Virus record (IMG/VR): IMGVR_UViG_3300045453_000096
Location: 1 to 40,583 of that record
Direction: 5' to 3' (one strand)
DNA: 40,583 bases
Source of the DNA: a virus
The translations under genes and the position numbers were made by a program. The notes below the pieces were generated by a model that was not told the origin of the DNA, ran no database searches, and saw only the letters and a list, made by a program, of their open reading frames with translations. Of this stretch, positions 5,660 to 13,787 are shown in pieces (within the stretch, counting starts at the first letter, position 1; each line of letters opens with the position of its first letter).

Positions 5660-5935
5660 ATGTTGACGCTGGCAGCCTGGCTAAAGTCCGAAGACGTAAC
5701 GAACGCCGAGTTCGCGCGCCGCATGACGGCCCGGCTGGGCAAGCGGGTCAGCGACCAGAACGTCTGGCGCTGGACCCTGCCCGCCAGCCATCCCGAGTAT
5801 TCGATCCCCGAGCCCGACAACCTCGTCGCGATCTACTTCGAGACGGCCAAGCAGGTGAAGGTCGAGGTCTGGTACGGCCACATGATCAACCAGCGCGCCC
5901 GGCGGGTGAGCCCGGCGCGCAGGCGGGCGGCATGA
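5660..5935 (+). CDS. Cro-like HTH regulator
   Basis: 91 residues. Residues about 3-65 read as a compact lambda-type HTH: LAAWLKSEDVTNAEFARRM, KRVSDQNVWRWTLP, then PEPDNLVAIYFETAKQVKVE. The basic C-terminus (RARRVSPARRR) would help DNA contact. It is the first gene read from PR, divergent from the repressor, which is the classic Cro position; it may bind the same 17-bp operators. The start at 5660 lacks a strong SD. Its stop overlaps the next gene (ATGA at 5932-5935). Confidence 0.75.
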   Translation: MLTLAAWLKSEDVTNAEFARRMTARLGKRVSDQNVWRWTLPASHPEYSIPEPDNLVAIYFETAKQVKVEVWYGHMINQRARRVSPARRRAA

Positions 5936-6192
5936 GCATGGCCGGGGCCAAGCTCTGGACGCCGGCAGAGGAAGCCCGGCTGCAGCTTTGGGCAGTCACC
6001 CGCCGGCGCCGCTGCTGCATCGACTTCGCGCGCGCGACCGGCCGCAGCGAGCGGTCGGTGCGCATGAAGCTGCATCGTCTCGAAACCAATCCCGTAACCC
6101 GGCCGCCCGACTGCGTCGTCGCGGCCAACACCGACGCGGCGGCCCCGCGTGTGCCGACGGCTCGCGGGCCGGGCGACACGTCAGACAGCTAG
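5932..6192 (+). CDS. SANT/Myb-like HTH DNA-binding protein
   Basis: 86 residues starting MSMAGAKLWTPAEEARLQLW. Residues 7-52 fit a SANT/Myb three-helix unit: Trp followed by an acidic helix, a middle helix (CCIDFARATGRS) and a basic recognition helix (ERSVRMKLHRLE). A general resemblance to the N-terminal fold of GcrA-type regulators is visible. The C-terminal 35 residues are low complexity. It is coupled to the Cro-like gene by ATGA and ends just before a strong terminator. Probable delayed-early regulator; an antitermination role is worth testing but is not shown by the sequence. Confidence 0.6.
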   Translation: MSMAGAKLWTPAEEARLQLWAVTRRRRCCIDFARATGRSERSVRMKLHRLETNPVTRPPDCVVAANTDAAAPRVPTARGPGDTSDS

Positions 6193-6240
6193 CCCGGCCC
6201 CGCCGCTGCCTATGGTTAGCGGCGGGCGCCGGGTCTTTTT
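6193..6240 (+). terminator. Strong intrinsic terminator (tR-like)
   Basis: Outer stem CCCGGC (6193-6198) with GCCGGG (6228-6233), inner stem CCGCCGCT (6200-6207) with AGCGGCGG (6218-6225), 10-nt loop, followed by TCTTTTTCTC. It begins right after the stop of the SANT-like gene and separates the two regulators from the replication genes. Confidence 0.85.
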
Positions 6241-6255
6241 CTCGGGGAGTTGAAG

Positions 6256-6558
6256 ATGGATCAGGGTCGTCGCGAAGAACTTTTCCAGCGCTATGCCGCC
6301 GCCTGCCACGCCATGCAGGCGGGCGTCGCCATGATGATGAACCACGACCAGCACGCGACGCAACCAAAGCATCTGCGTGTCGGCGTCAACAGCGCCATGG
6401 TCGAGCATGGCGCGCTCGCCAATCTGCTGATGGCGAAGGGCATCGTGACGGAGGAAGAATACTTCGTCGCGCTCTGCGAGGGCATGGAAGCCGAGGTTGC
6501 GAAGTACGAGGCGGAGTGCAGCCGCGTGCTCGGTGGCGCGGTGGTGAAGCTGGTCTGA
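6256..6558 (+). CDS. Hypothetical helical protein (100 aa)
   Basis: ATG at 6256 preceded by GGGGAG with 6-nt spacing. An all-helical protein (MDQGRREELFQRYAAACHAM, then a Met-rich stretch AGVAMMMNH). The sequence NLLMAKGIVTEEEYFVALCE resembles the helical hairpin seen in many small phage proteins where a G-(I/V)-(I/V)-T-x-E-E-Y turn recurs. No function recognised. First gene downstream of the terminator. Confidence 0.65.
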   Translation: MDQGRREELFQRYAAACHAMQAGVAMMMNHDQHATQPKHLRVGVNSAMVEHGALANLLMAKGIVTEEEYFVALCEGMEAEVAKYEAECSRVLGGAVVKLV

Positions 6559-6929
6559 TGAACGACTGGTCGCCCGACCTGATCGCGCTGGCGCACTCGG
6601 CCCTTGAGGTCGAGACGCTGCCCGATGCCGAGGGCAATGCGCGACCGGCTTCGGAAGACGGGCCCATTGTCGAATGGAACTCCGTCGTCGACATGGCGAC
6701 GTTCGACCAGCTGCCGCCGATGGCGCGCTATGCGCTCAACTACGCCGACCAGTCCTACAGCGCCTCGCAGGTGGTGTTGTTCGCGGTCGCCAAGAACATG
6801 CCGCCGACCGAGTGCGCAGCCCGACTTGTGACGACGATCGCCAAGCCGTCGAAGGAGAAGCCCGACCCGTACCACTGGCGCGACCTGCCTCTGTTGGCGG
6901 CCCGAACCTCAACAAGGGTCGCGGCATGA
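6558..6929 (+). CDS. Hypothetical protein (123 aa)
   Basis: Starts MNDWSPDLIALAHSALEVET, coupled to the upstream gene by TGATG. Helical and acidic at the N-terminus; the middle (FDQLPPMARYALNYADQSY) and the C-terminal half (SASQVVLFAVAKNMPPTECA) look like a folded helical domain. The C-terminal PYHWRDLPLLA precedes the primase start (ATGA overlap). Tight coupling to primase suggests a replication accessory role; family unknown. Confidence 0.6.
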   Translation: MNDWSPDLIALAHSALEVETLPDAEGNARPASEDGPIVEWNSVVDMATFDQLPPMARYALNYADQSYSASQVVLFAVAKNMPPTECAARLVTTIAKPSKEKPDPYHWRDLPLLAARTSTRVAA

Positions 6930-8158
6930 CGGACGCGCGCAAGCTCTCGCGCGATGCGGTCGCCCGCCTGTCGGAGCGGCTGCGCGACGAGTGCGAGCGG
7001 CTGGCGCGCGACCTGCTGCCGGGCGGCGAGGCGGCGCGTGGGCTCTATCGCGCGGCGCGGCGCGAGGCGGGCGGACCGGGCGACAGCCTCACGGTCTATC
7101 TGCGCGGGCCCAAGCAGGGGAAGTGGAAGCACTTCGGCGGCGACATCGGCGGGCAGAACCACGGCGACATGCTCGACCTGATCATGGCGACGCAGCAGCT
7201 AGACAAGGCGGGCGCGCATGCCTGGGCGCTGCGGTGGCTGGGCCTCGCGCCCGGCGCCGTCGAGTTCCGCCGCACGCCCGAGGAAGAAGCGCTGGCCCGC
7301 AAGAACGCAGCCGAGGTGCGGCGCGCGGCGATGGAGAAGCTGGACCGCCGGCGCAAGAGCGACCGCACGATGTGGTTCACCTGCCCGCCGATCAGCCTCG
7401 ACAATCCGGCCGGTCAATACATGGCGGGCAGGATCCCGGGCTTCGCCAAACTCCTCGAGCTGGATTGGGGGCTGCATGCGCTGCGGTTCCATCACGCGCT
7501 GGAGCATCCCTATGCGGAGGGCCGCACCTTCCCGGCGATGCTGGCATGGGTGCAGTTTCCCAACGGCAAGATAGCCACGCTGCACCGCTATTACCTGCGG
7601 CAGGTCGAGGGCGGCTGGGACGTGCTGCGCATGAAGCGCGACGGGCTCGACGGCAAGCTGTCGACCTGCGCCGTCGAGGGTGGGTTCGTGCCCGTGTGGC
7701 GCGGCTGTCGCGTCAACACCGACAAACAGGGCAGGGAGACGGGCGAGATCGTGGCGGGTTGGCCATGGAGCGACGAGCGCGCCGGGCCCGAGGTCGTGGT
7801 GTGCGAGGGCGTCGAGGATGCCGCGAGCCTCGCCGTCGCCAAGCCCGAGCGACGGTTCGCGGCGGCACTCAGCCTGCCGAACTTCATGCAGATCAAGCTG
7901 CCCGATTGGGCGCGGCGCGTCGTGTGGTTTGCCGACGACGACGGCGACAACCAGCAGACGCCGAAGCTGATGGACCGGGCGCTTGAGCGCCTGGAGGAGC
8001 AAGGCCGCGAGGTCGCGATCGCCAGACCCCCGGCCGGATGGAAGGACGCGAACGCGGCGCTTCGCGGTGGCGAAGCGCAGGCGGGCGACAGCGCCAGCAG
8101 CGAAGCGATGGCGCGAGAGCCCGCACCCCCGACCCAAGAAGAAGGAGCCGCGACATGA
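6926..8158 (+). CDS. Toprim-domain DNA primase
   Basis: 410 residues; start ATG overlaps the preceding stop. It would synthesise RNA primers for phage replication. An N-terminal region (about 20-130) contains the GKWKHFGGDIGGQNHGDMLD stretch typical of phage/plasmid primases of the Toprim_3/DUF7146 kind. A middle domain (150-280) and a C-terminal Toprim fold follow: acidic Glu294 in VVVCEGVED, Asp337 and Asp339 in WFADDDGD, and a closing KDANAALRG motif, as in DnaG-like phage enzymes. No N-terminal CHC2 zinc finger is visible. The helicase gene at 11091 would be its partner. The C-terminal 40 residues are disordered. Confidence 0.85.
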   Translation: MTDARKLSRDAVARLSERLRDECERLARDLLPGGEAARGLYRAARREAGGPGDSLTVYLRGPKQGKWKHFGGDIGGQNHGDMLDLIMATQQLDKAGAHAWALRWLGLAPGAVEFRRTPEEEALARKNAAEVRRAAMEKLDRRRKSDRTMWFTCPPISLDNPAGQYMAGRIPGFAKLLELDWGLHALRFHHALEHPYAEGRTFPAMLAWVQFPNGKIATLHRYYLRQVEGGWDVLRMKRDGLDGKLSTCAVEGGFVPVWRGCRVNTDKQGRETGEIVAGWPWSDERAGPEVVVCEGVEDAASLAVAKPERRFAAALSLPNFMQIKLPDWARRVVWFADDDGDNQQTPKLMDRALERLEEQGREVAIARPPAGWKDANAALRGGEAQAGDSASSEAMAREPAPPTQEEGAAT

Positions 8159-8310
8159 AAGTCGATCAGCCGCAGGAACGGGACAAATCCCGCGACGACA
8201 TGGTCGTGACCGTGCTGCATGGCGGCGCGACTGGCGACTTCAAGGAAAGCCGCATGACGGTGCGCGAGCTGCGCCAGCGTCTTGCTGAGCGGGAGAAGGC
8301 GACACGCTGA
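8155..8310 (+). CDS. Small hypothetical protein (51 aa)
   Basis: ATGA overlap with the primase stop; strong AAGGAG upstream. Charged, with a C-terminal helix (MTVRELRQRLAEREKATR). No family recognised. Confidence 0.55.
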   Translation: MKVDQPQERDKSRDDMVVTVLHGGATGDFKESRMTVRELRQRLAEREKATR

Positions 8311-8552
8311 TGGTCCGGTCAGAACAGTCGCCCCGCCTCGCCCGCCTCGACGCGCGGATCGGCTGCCTGCCTGTGTGGGCGCGGCGCTACATCGAAGGGC
8401 TTGAACGCCGCATCGACGGTGGCGGAAAGCTCGACCTGCGGCCCGGCGCTGTGAACACGATCATGCCGACGCGGAAGGAGATGGCCGCGTCGCAGCTCGT
8501 TCTTGAGGGTGAGGTCGCTCGCGATCTCGAACGGATCAGGCGGGCCCTATGA
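8310..8552 (+). CDS. Small hypothetical protein (80 aa)
   Basis: TGATG coupling to the upstream gene. Contains PVWARRYIEGLERRID, a helix motif common in small phage proteins, and a basic N-terminus. Possible nucleic-acid-associated protein; unknown function. Confidence 0.55.
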   Translation: MVRSEQSPRLARLDARIGCLPVWARRYIEGLERRIDGGGKLDLRPGAVNTIMPTRKEMAASQLVLEGEVARDLERIRRAL

Positions 8553-8857
8553 CCGCTCCCGTCTTCTGGCACATCGACGTGCGCATCGCTGGCGAGTGGA
8601 AGCCGACGGCCGGTCACGAGCGCACGCGCGATGACGCCATCGGTCGCGCCGATGCCGTCTATCGCTGGGCCGCGGTGCGGGTGCGCGAGGTGATCAGCGG
8701 CGAGACGTGGCACCGCGAAGCCGGCCGCGGCTGGGTCAAGGGCGAGCCCATGGCCGCCGCGCCGCCGCCCGCCAATCCGCGCTCACCGATGCGCGCGCCC
8801 GAGAACGCGGCCAAACCCGAAGGCGACTACTGGTGGAACAAGGGAGGGATGAAGTGA
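8549..8857 (+). CDS. Hypothetical protein (102 aa)
   Basis: Starts MTAPVFWHIDVRIAGEWKPT; the N-terminal 60 residues look like a small alpha/beta domain (strand, charged helix DDAIGRADAVYRWAAV, strand). The C-terminal third is Pro/Ala rich. Overlaps both neighbours (ATGA and GTGA). No family recognised. Confidence 0.55.
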   Translation: MTAPVFWHIDVRIAGEWKPTAGHERTRDDAIGRADAVYRWAAVRVREVISGETWHREAGRGWVKGEPMAAAPPPANPRSPMRAPENAAKPEGDYWWNKGGMK

Positions 8858-9426
8858 ACGGCTTTGAACCGACGAAGGAACGCATCACGCTGCACGGCCT
8901 CGGCTTCCTGCAGGTGCCGCTGGGGGGCGACGACAACCGCCGCCTGCACGTGTGGCATCCCGACCTGCCGCGCCGCAAATGCTTCGAGCATTCCAGCATC
9001 CATGACCATCGCTTCGGGTTCCTGAGTGCGGTGCTGGTCGGCGTGCAGATCAACACCATCTACCGCCTGTCGCTGCCGACCGACGAGATGCAGCCGACCC
9101 ACGTGCCCTACCTGCACGAGGGCGCGCGCACCAAGTTCGGCAACCGGCCGTGGCTGCCGCAGCCCGGCGTGATCGTGACGGAGCACAGCCGAACGGAGAC
9201 ACCTGCCGGCGGCGTCTATTCGATGGAGGCCTATGTCTTCCACTCGACCACGCCCGGGGGTGACGGCCGCGTCGCCACGCTGATGACCAAGACGCCCGGC
9301 GGTGATCGCGGCGCGCGCTCCATCTGCAGGGTCGGCGTCGAGCCTGATGCCGACTTCGACCGCAAGCAATGGAGCGACGATCAGTTGTGGGCCATCGTCC
9401 GCGACGTGCTGGAGGGTGGACGATGA
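8854..9426 (+). CDS. Cupin-fold protein, putative metal-binding
   Basis: 190 residues from a GTG that overlaps the upstream stop (GTGA), with GGGAGGG before it. A cupin-like pattern: SSIHDHRFGFLSAVLVG (His50 and His52, with Arg53) for the first metal motif, then VYSMEAYVFHST (Glu125, His130) for the second. These could bind a divalent metal in a beta-barrel. Whether it is an enzyme or a small-molecule binder cannot be told. It sits between the primase and a DHH phosphoesterase, so a nucleotide-related substrate is possible (inference). Confidence 0.55.
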   Translation: MNGFEPTKERITLHGLGFLQVPLGGDDNRRLHVWHPDLPRRKCFEHSSIHDHRFGFLSAVLVGVQINTIYRLSLPTDEMQPTHVPYLHEGARTKFGNRPWLPQPGVIVTEHSRTETPAGGVYSMEAYVFHSTTPGGDGRVATLMTKTPGGDRGARSICRVGVEPDADFDRKQWSDDQLWAIVRDVLEGGR

Positions 9427-10376
9427 TTGGGGGTGACGGCGGCATGCCGAAGCCCCCGCGCCCGCTCTGCATCTATCACGCGGGCTGTGTCGACGGCTTC
9501 GCCGCCGCCTGGGTGGTGCGCCGCTTCTTTCGTTCGCGCGGCGAGGTGATCGACTTCGTCGCCGTACAGTACGGCGAGGCCTCGCCCGACGTGGCAGGTC
9601 GTGACGTGATCATGGTGGACTTCTCGTTCAAGCGGCCGGAGATCAACCGGATGATCGGCCGCGACGGCGGCGCGCGCTCGATCCTGATCCTCGACCACCA
9701 CAAGACGGCGGAGCAGGAACTTGCCGGGTTCCGTCGGCCCGAGGACACGTGGGACAATCATCTCGACAGCGTCTTTCGCGACTGCGTCGAGAACATTCCC
9801 GAGCCCAGCGTCTATGCGCTGTTCGACATGGAGCGCAGCGGGGCCGGGCTGGCATGGGACTGGTTCTTTCCGGCGGTCGCACGGCCGCGCCTGATCCAGC
9901 ACGTCGAGGATCGCGACCTGTGGCGCTTCCGGCTATCGGAAACGCGCGACCTGCACGCCTGCCTGTCGAGCCATCCCTACGACTTCGAGGTATGGGACGA
10001 GCTGCACCGCCGCTCGCGTCATCAGGACGGGCTGGCGGCGCTGGCGCGCGAGGGCTCGGCCATCGACCGCAAGCTGCAGAAGGACATCGCCGCCATCCTC
10101 GCCACGCCGCCGCGCCGCATGGTGATCGGTGGCATCAGCGTGCCGGTGGTCAACGCGCCGGGTATCTGGGCCAGCGATCTGGCGGGCCAGCTCGCAGAGA
10201 CCGAGCCGTTCGCCGCTGTCTACTTCGACATGCCGCACGCGCGCGTGTTCTCGCTGCGCAGCCGAGGCGAGGGCGGGGCCGACGTGCAGGAGATTGCCAA
10301 GCGCTATGGCGGCGGCGGCCACCGCAATGCGGCCGGCTTCCAGGCGGCGCTGGGCTGGGAGGGTGACGCGCCATGA
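9423..10376 (+). CDS. DHH-family phosphoesterase (nanoRNase/oligonucleotidase-like)
   Basis: 317 residues; ATGA coupling with GAGGGTGG upstream. Metal-dependent hydrolase of phosphodiesters. DHH motifs in order: YHAGCVDGFAAAW (His19, Asp24), VDFSF (Asp67) and the signature DHHKTA (Asp91-His92-His93). Near the C-terminus the DHHA1-type substrate loop GGGGHRNAAGF is present, which typically holds the terminal phosphate of short oligonucleotides. Likely roles are degrading nanoRNA or cyclic dinucleotides to recycle nucleotides or blunt second-messenger defence; the sequence does not decide between them. Confidence 0.8.
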   Translation: MIGGDGGMPKPPRPLCIYHAGCVDGFAAAWVVRRFFRSRGEVIDFVAVQYGEASPDVAGRDVIMVDFSFKRPEINRMIGRDGGARSILILDHHKTAEQELAGFRRPEDTWDNHLDSVFRDCVENIPEPSVYALFDMERSGAGLAWDWFFPAVARPRLIQHVEDRDLWRFRLSETRDLHACLSSHPYDFEVWDELHRRSRHQDGLAALAREGSAIDRKLQKDIAAILATPPRRMVIGGISVPVVNAPGIWASDLAGQLAETEPFAAVYFDMPHARVFSLRSRGEGGADVQEIAKRYGGGGHRNAAGFQAALGWEGDAP

Positions 10377-10690
10377 CTGTGATCAACATGACGATGCCCG
10401 AGCACAGCCCGCTCGCGTGCTTCGTGAAGGGCAAGAAACTGGTCGTGTCGATTGGCATCGAGACGCTGGTGCAGGCGCTGATCAGGACGCCAGAGTTCGA
10501 GGATGATCAAGGTCCTCGGCTGCAGATCAAGGACCCGCGCGCCTTTGCCGAGCGGCTGGCGACCCGGCTCGAGGACGAGGTTGACGAGACCGGCGAGACG
10601 CACGTCACGACACTGCTGATCAAGGCATGCTCGGAGCTGATCGAAATGGGCGACTGGACCGTCGAGCTCAGAGAGAAGGCGAGCGGCTGA
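10373..10690 (+). CDS. Hypothetical protein (105 aa)
   Basis: Starts MTVINMTMPEHSPLACFVKG; helical C-terminal half (AFAERLATRLEDEVDETGET, then LLIKACSELIEMGD). ATGA coupling upstream and TGATG downstream. No recognised family. Confidence 0.55.
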   Translation: MTVINMTMPEHSPLACFVKGKKLVVSIGIETLVQALIRTPEFEDDQGPRLQIKDPRAFAERLATRLEDEVDETGETHVTTLLIKACSELIEMGDWTVELREKASG

Positions 10691-11091
10691 TGGTCGCCTA
10701 CTCGTTCCAGCAGCAGTTCATCGAGCCGATCCTGTCGGGCCGGAAGAACGGCACGATCCGCGCGAACGGCAAGCGTCGTCACGCCCGGCCGGGCGAGGAG
10801 CTGCAGCTTTACGTCGGCATGCGCACCAAGTCGTGCCGTCTAGTCGCGAACTCGCAGTGCCAGGGCGTCGAGCCGATCCGCATCCTGTTCAGCAAAGACG
10901 GGCATCACGACACGATCAGGATCAGGAAGGCGACCATTCGAGGCTACGCCCTTGATGCCTTCGCAATGACCGATGGCTTCGGAAGCTGGGTTGAAATGCG
11001 TGCTTTCTGGCGCGAGCACCATCCCGGCGTTGATCTCTTCGAGGGTGTGTGGGTGCGCTGGGCGTGCCTGTCGGGGGGCATGCTGATCTGA
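10690..11091 (+). CDS. ASCH-domain-like protein
   Basis: 133 residues; the start at 10690 is chosen for the TGATG overlap. The N-terminal half fits the ASCH (PUA-like) pattern: YSFQQQFIEPILSGRKNGTI, then a basic RKxxTIR-type patch, ARPGEELQLYVGMRTK and a Cys-containing strand. ASCH proteins bind RNA or modified nucleosides, and some hydrolyse them. The basic pocket residues (Lys, Arg and Thr of GRKNGTIR) are present. It sits directly before the helicase gene. Confidence 0.65.
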   Translation: MVAYSFQQQFIEPILSGRKNGTIRANGKRRHARPGEELQLYVGMRTKSCRLVANSQCQGVEPIRILFSKDGHHDTIRIRKATIRGYALDAFAMTDGFGSWVEMRAFWREHHPGVDLFEGVWVRWACLSGGMLI

Positions 11092-13001
11092 TGCCCGACG
11101 GTAGCGTACCTCCGAAGAAGAAGGGCGGGCCGGAAGCGCTAGGCGACGCGCTCGACCAGGCCGAGACGCGGCCGCGTCGTCGCGCGGGCAAGGCGGGCGG
11201 TGACGAACCGCCGAGGGAGCCGCCCCGCGAACCGCCGCGCGAGCCGCCCGACGACGAGGGCGACGACGAGGGGTGGTTCCGCGTTCCGAAGAATTGCCCG
11301 GTGCAGCCGCTCGGCATCGACGGCAAGGAGTTCCTGTTCATCGACGCGAACCGGCAGTTCGTGAAGATGCACCATCGCGACTTCGGCGGGCACGGGTTGT
11401 CGGCGCTGTTCGGTGACTATCAGGAGTATCTGGATGGCGCGTGGCCGCGCACCAATGCGCGCGGCGAGGACAGCGGGCTCGACAAGGATCGGGCGGCGCG
11501 CTCGCTGATCGCGGCGTGCGGCCGCAAGGGCGTGTTCGACAGCGACAACAGGATCCGTGGCGTTGGCGCCTGGACCGATGCCGACGGCCGCCTGATCTGG
11601 CACCTGGGCGACGAGGTGCTGGTCGTTGACACCGACGGGCAGCACACCGTTCATCCCATCGGCACGATTGGCGACCACGTCTACCCGCAGGGCGTGACCC
11701 AGGTGTGGCCCGAGCGCAGCAAGGGCGACCCGGTCAAGGCGGTCGGCGAGTTCTACGAGCTGCTGCAGACATGGGCGTGGAAGCGGGGCGCGCTCGACGC
11801 GCGCCTGCAGTTGGGCTGGATCGGCTGCGCGCTGATCGGCGGTGCCCTCAAGTGGCGGCCGGCGGTGTGGGCGACGGGCGGCCAGGGCACGGGCAAGTCG
11901 ACGTTGCACGATGCCGTGCTGAACCCGGTGCTGGGGGGCACGGCTTCGGTGGTGCAGACCGCCGACGCGACCGGCCCCGGCCTCTATCAGGCACTCAAGA
12001 ACCGCAGCACGCCGGTCGTGTTCGACGAACTCGAGCCCAACCCCGAGGACCGGCATCGGGTCGAGACCACCATCAAGCTCGCCAAGCTGTCGTCGTCGGG
12101 CGCGCGCATCGTGCGCGGCACGTCGGAGGGGCAGAGCCGGGAGTTCGTCGCGCGCGCGGCGTTCCTGTTCTCGTCGATCCTGATCCCGCGGCTGGAGCCC
12201 GAGCTCGCCATGCGCACCTGCGTGCTGGACCTCAACGCGCTGGGCGACCGCAAGGAACCGTCGATCTCGACGCGCGACATGCTCGACACGGGCGCGCTGC
12301 TGCGCTGGGTGCTGGTCGAGCGCTGGAAGTACTGGCCGCTCCGCCTGGAGAAGTGGCGACAGGCGCTGAGGCAGCGCGGCTTCACGGCGCGCGTGGCCGA
12401 CACGTGGGGCAGCCTGCTCGCGATGGCGGATCATCTGCTGAGCCCCGAGGCCTCGGCCGAGGAAACGCCGACCGATACGCTCGACGAGTGGGTCGACCAG
12501 CTCAAGCCGCACCTGATGGCTCTCGTCGAGGCGGCGGGTTCGGACCATGCCCGCCTGCTGCAGAACCTGCTGACGACGACGGTTGATCCCTACCAGAAGG
12601 GCAAGCGCTGGCCGCTGTCGACGATCATGGCCGCCGCCTGCAACCGTCGCCGCAAGTCGGAAGGAGAGGAGGATGGGCTTGAGCCTGATGCAGCGGCGGC
12701 CGGCCTCGAAGCGCTCGGCATCAAGATCGCCAGCTTCAAGCGGCCGAAGTCCGACGATGCGCCCGACGATTATCAGCCGGAGTACATCGACGCCATCGCC
12801 ATCGCGAGCAACCACACCGAACTGAACAAGCTGCTGCGCGAGACGAAGTGGCGCAACGGCGTCTACACGCAGACCCTGCTGCGCATCCCGGGCGCGTGGT
12901 CGGCGCAGCAGCGCATCGCCCGCCACAAAATCCAGTGCGCGATGATCCCGCTCGATCTCGTGCTGCCGCGCGAGCAGGGCGGCAGCGATCTGTTGACTTA
13001 G
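11091..13001 (+). CDS. AAA+ replicative helicase / primase-helicase-like ATPase
   Basis: 636 residues from Met at 11091 (TGATG overlap). Residues 1-60 are basic then contain the tandem PPRE repeat and an acidic stretch, so are disordered. The ATPase core has Walker A GGQGTGKST at 263-271 (Lys269), Walker B VVFDELEP (Asp312, Glu313) and a downstream sensor/arginine segment (LEPELAMRTCVLDL). This resembles the DUF927/D5-like phage and plasmid helicases that work with a Toprim primase. The C-terminal 100 residues may be a winged-helix DNA-binding region. Most likely unwinds phage DNA at the fork; origin melting is possible. Confidence 0.75.
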   Translation: MPDGSVPPKKKGGPEALGDALDQAETRPRRRAGKAGGDEPPREPPREPPREPPDDEGDDEGWFRVPKNCPVQPLGIDGKEFLFIDANRQFVKMHHRDFGGHGLSALFGDYQEYLDGAWPRTNARGEDSGLDKDRAARSLIAACGRKGVFDSDNRIRGVGAWTDADGRLIWHLGDEVLVVDTDGQHTVHPIGTIGDHVYPQGVTQVWPERSKGDPVKAVGEFYELLQTWAWKRGALDARLQLGWIGCALIGGALKWRPAVWATGGQGTGKSTLHDAVLNPVLGGTASVVQTADATGPGLYQALKNRSTPVVFDELEPNPEDRHRVETTIKLAKLSSSGARIVRGTSEGQSREFVARAAFLFSSILIPRLEPELAMRTCVLDLNALGDRKEPSISTRDMLDTGALLRWVLVERWKYWPLRLEKWRQALRQRGFTARVADTWGSLLAMADHLLSPEASAEETPTDTLDEWVDQLKPHLMALVEAAGSDHARLLQNLLTTTVDPYQKGKRWPLSTIMAAACNRRRKSEGEEDGLEPDAAAAGLEALGIKIASFKRPKSDDAPDDYQPEYIDAIAIASNHTELNKLLRETKWRNGVYTQTLLRIPGAWSAQQRIARHKIQCAMIPLDLVLPREQGGSDLLT

Positions 13002-13012
13002 GAGGATGGACG

Positions 13013-13408
13013 ATGGGCAGTCACATCAACAAGGACGGACAGTTTCAGAGCGACAAGTATCCGACGACGCCGGCGGGCAAGGTGCCGCTCAGCGTCAAGG
13101 ACCTCGACGCCCAGGCTTTGCTCTGGCGTTACGCACAGCTTCATCATGGCATCGACCCCGAGTTCTCGAACGACCTTTTCGCCGCTCTGCGCGCGGCGGG
13201 ATACGACCCCGAGGGGGCAAAGCGAGAGTGCGGAGCGTGCCAGAACTACCGCTATGGCCAGTGCGTCGCGCAGCCGCCCGCCGTTGTGGTGGTCGAGGAC
13301 CGAGACGGCCAACTGGTCAAGCGTTCAACGTGGCCCGAGGTCGATGCGGCTGCCCGATGCGGCTGGTTCTTCAGGCGCCCCGCTGAGATCGCGCCAGAAA
13401 TCGAATAG
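13013..13408 (+). CDS. Cys-rich hypothetical protein (131 aa)
   Basis: Start at 13013 chosen because AGGAGG lies 7 nt upstream; an out-of-frame ATG at 13006 is ignored. A helical N-terminal half (DLDAQALLWRYAQLHHGIDP) precedes a cysteine cluster CGACQNYRYGQC and a late CGWF, which look like one small zinc- or Fe-S-type site. Similar Cys patterns occur in small phage proteins near HNH and terminase genes. Function unknown. Confidence 0.65.
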   Translation: MGSHINKDGQFQSDKYPTTPAGKVPLSVKDLDAQALLWRYAQLHHGIDPEFSNDLFAALRAAGYDPEGAKRECGACQNYRYGQCVAQPPAVVVVEDRDGQLVKRSTWPEVDAAARCGWFFRRPAEIAPEIE

Positions 13409-13417
13409 GAGGCGACG

Positions 13418-13612
13418 ATGGCAACGCATTGCATCGCTTGCGACAAGCCGCTCGTCGCGGGCGACAAATACTACCCTGATGCCAGCGGCGGTTTCCTCCA
13501 TGCCGACTGCTGCGGCCCGGAGCGTGAGTGCTACACGCTCGACGACGAGCCGCTGAAAGACGGCGACGCGATCCCCGAACCGTACATCTGGACCGATGAC
13601 GATGACTGCTGA
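13418..13612 (+). CDS. Small zinc-finger-like protein (64 aa)
   Basis: Starts MATHCIACDKPLVAGDKYY; GGAGG lies upstream. Cys-x2-Cys at the N-terminus with His and Cys-Cys (FLHADCCG) about 20 residues later forms a treble-clef-like set. The C-terminal half is very acidic (ending WTDDDDC). Possible nucleic-acid or protein-binding adaptor. Confidence 0.6.
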   Translation: MATHCIACDKPLVAGDKYYPDASGGFLHADCCGPERECYTLDDEPLKDGDAIPEPYIWTDDDDC

Positions 13613-13787
13613 GGTCATCAACTTTCCGCGCAAGCCGCAGTCGCTGCCGCTGCCCGATGAAGGGCCGTGGCAGCTGTTAGTGTTCAAGGGGCGCGTGCTC
13701 GCCTTGTCGCAGACGAGCGGGCTCTACGAGGTCGAGGCGACCAGACTGCGCAAGGTCGAGCTAAAGGGCGGTCCCGATGTCGGCTGA
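13596..13787 (+). CDS. Small hypothetical protein (63 aa)
   Basis: Overlaps the preceding gene by 17 bp; alternative Met at 13602. Begins with VINFPRKP, a motif I have seen in short phage proteins, followed by a beta-rich region (WQLLVFKGRVLALSQTSGLY). Function unknown. Confidence 0.5.
   Translation: MTMTAEVINFPRKPQSLPLPDEGPWQLLVFKGRVLALSQTSGLYEVEATRLRKVELKGGPDVG

Noticed and set aside
13006-13386. Alternative frame starting at ATG 13006
   Set aside because: It is 0 nt from the SD core and Arg-rich; the frame from 13013 has correct SD spacing and an ordered Cys cluster.
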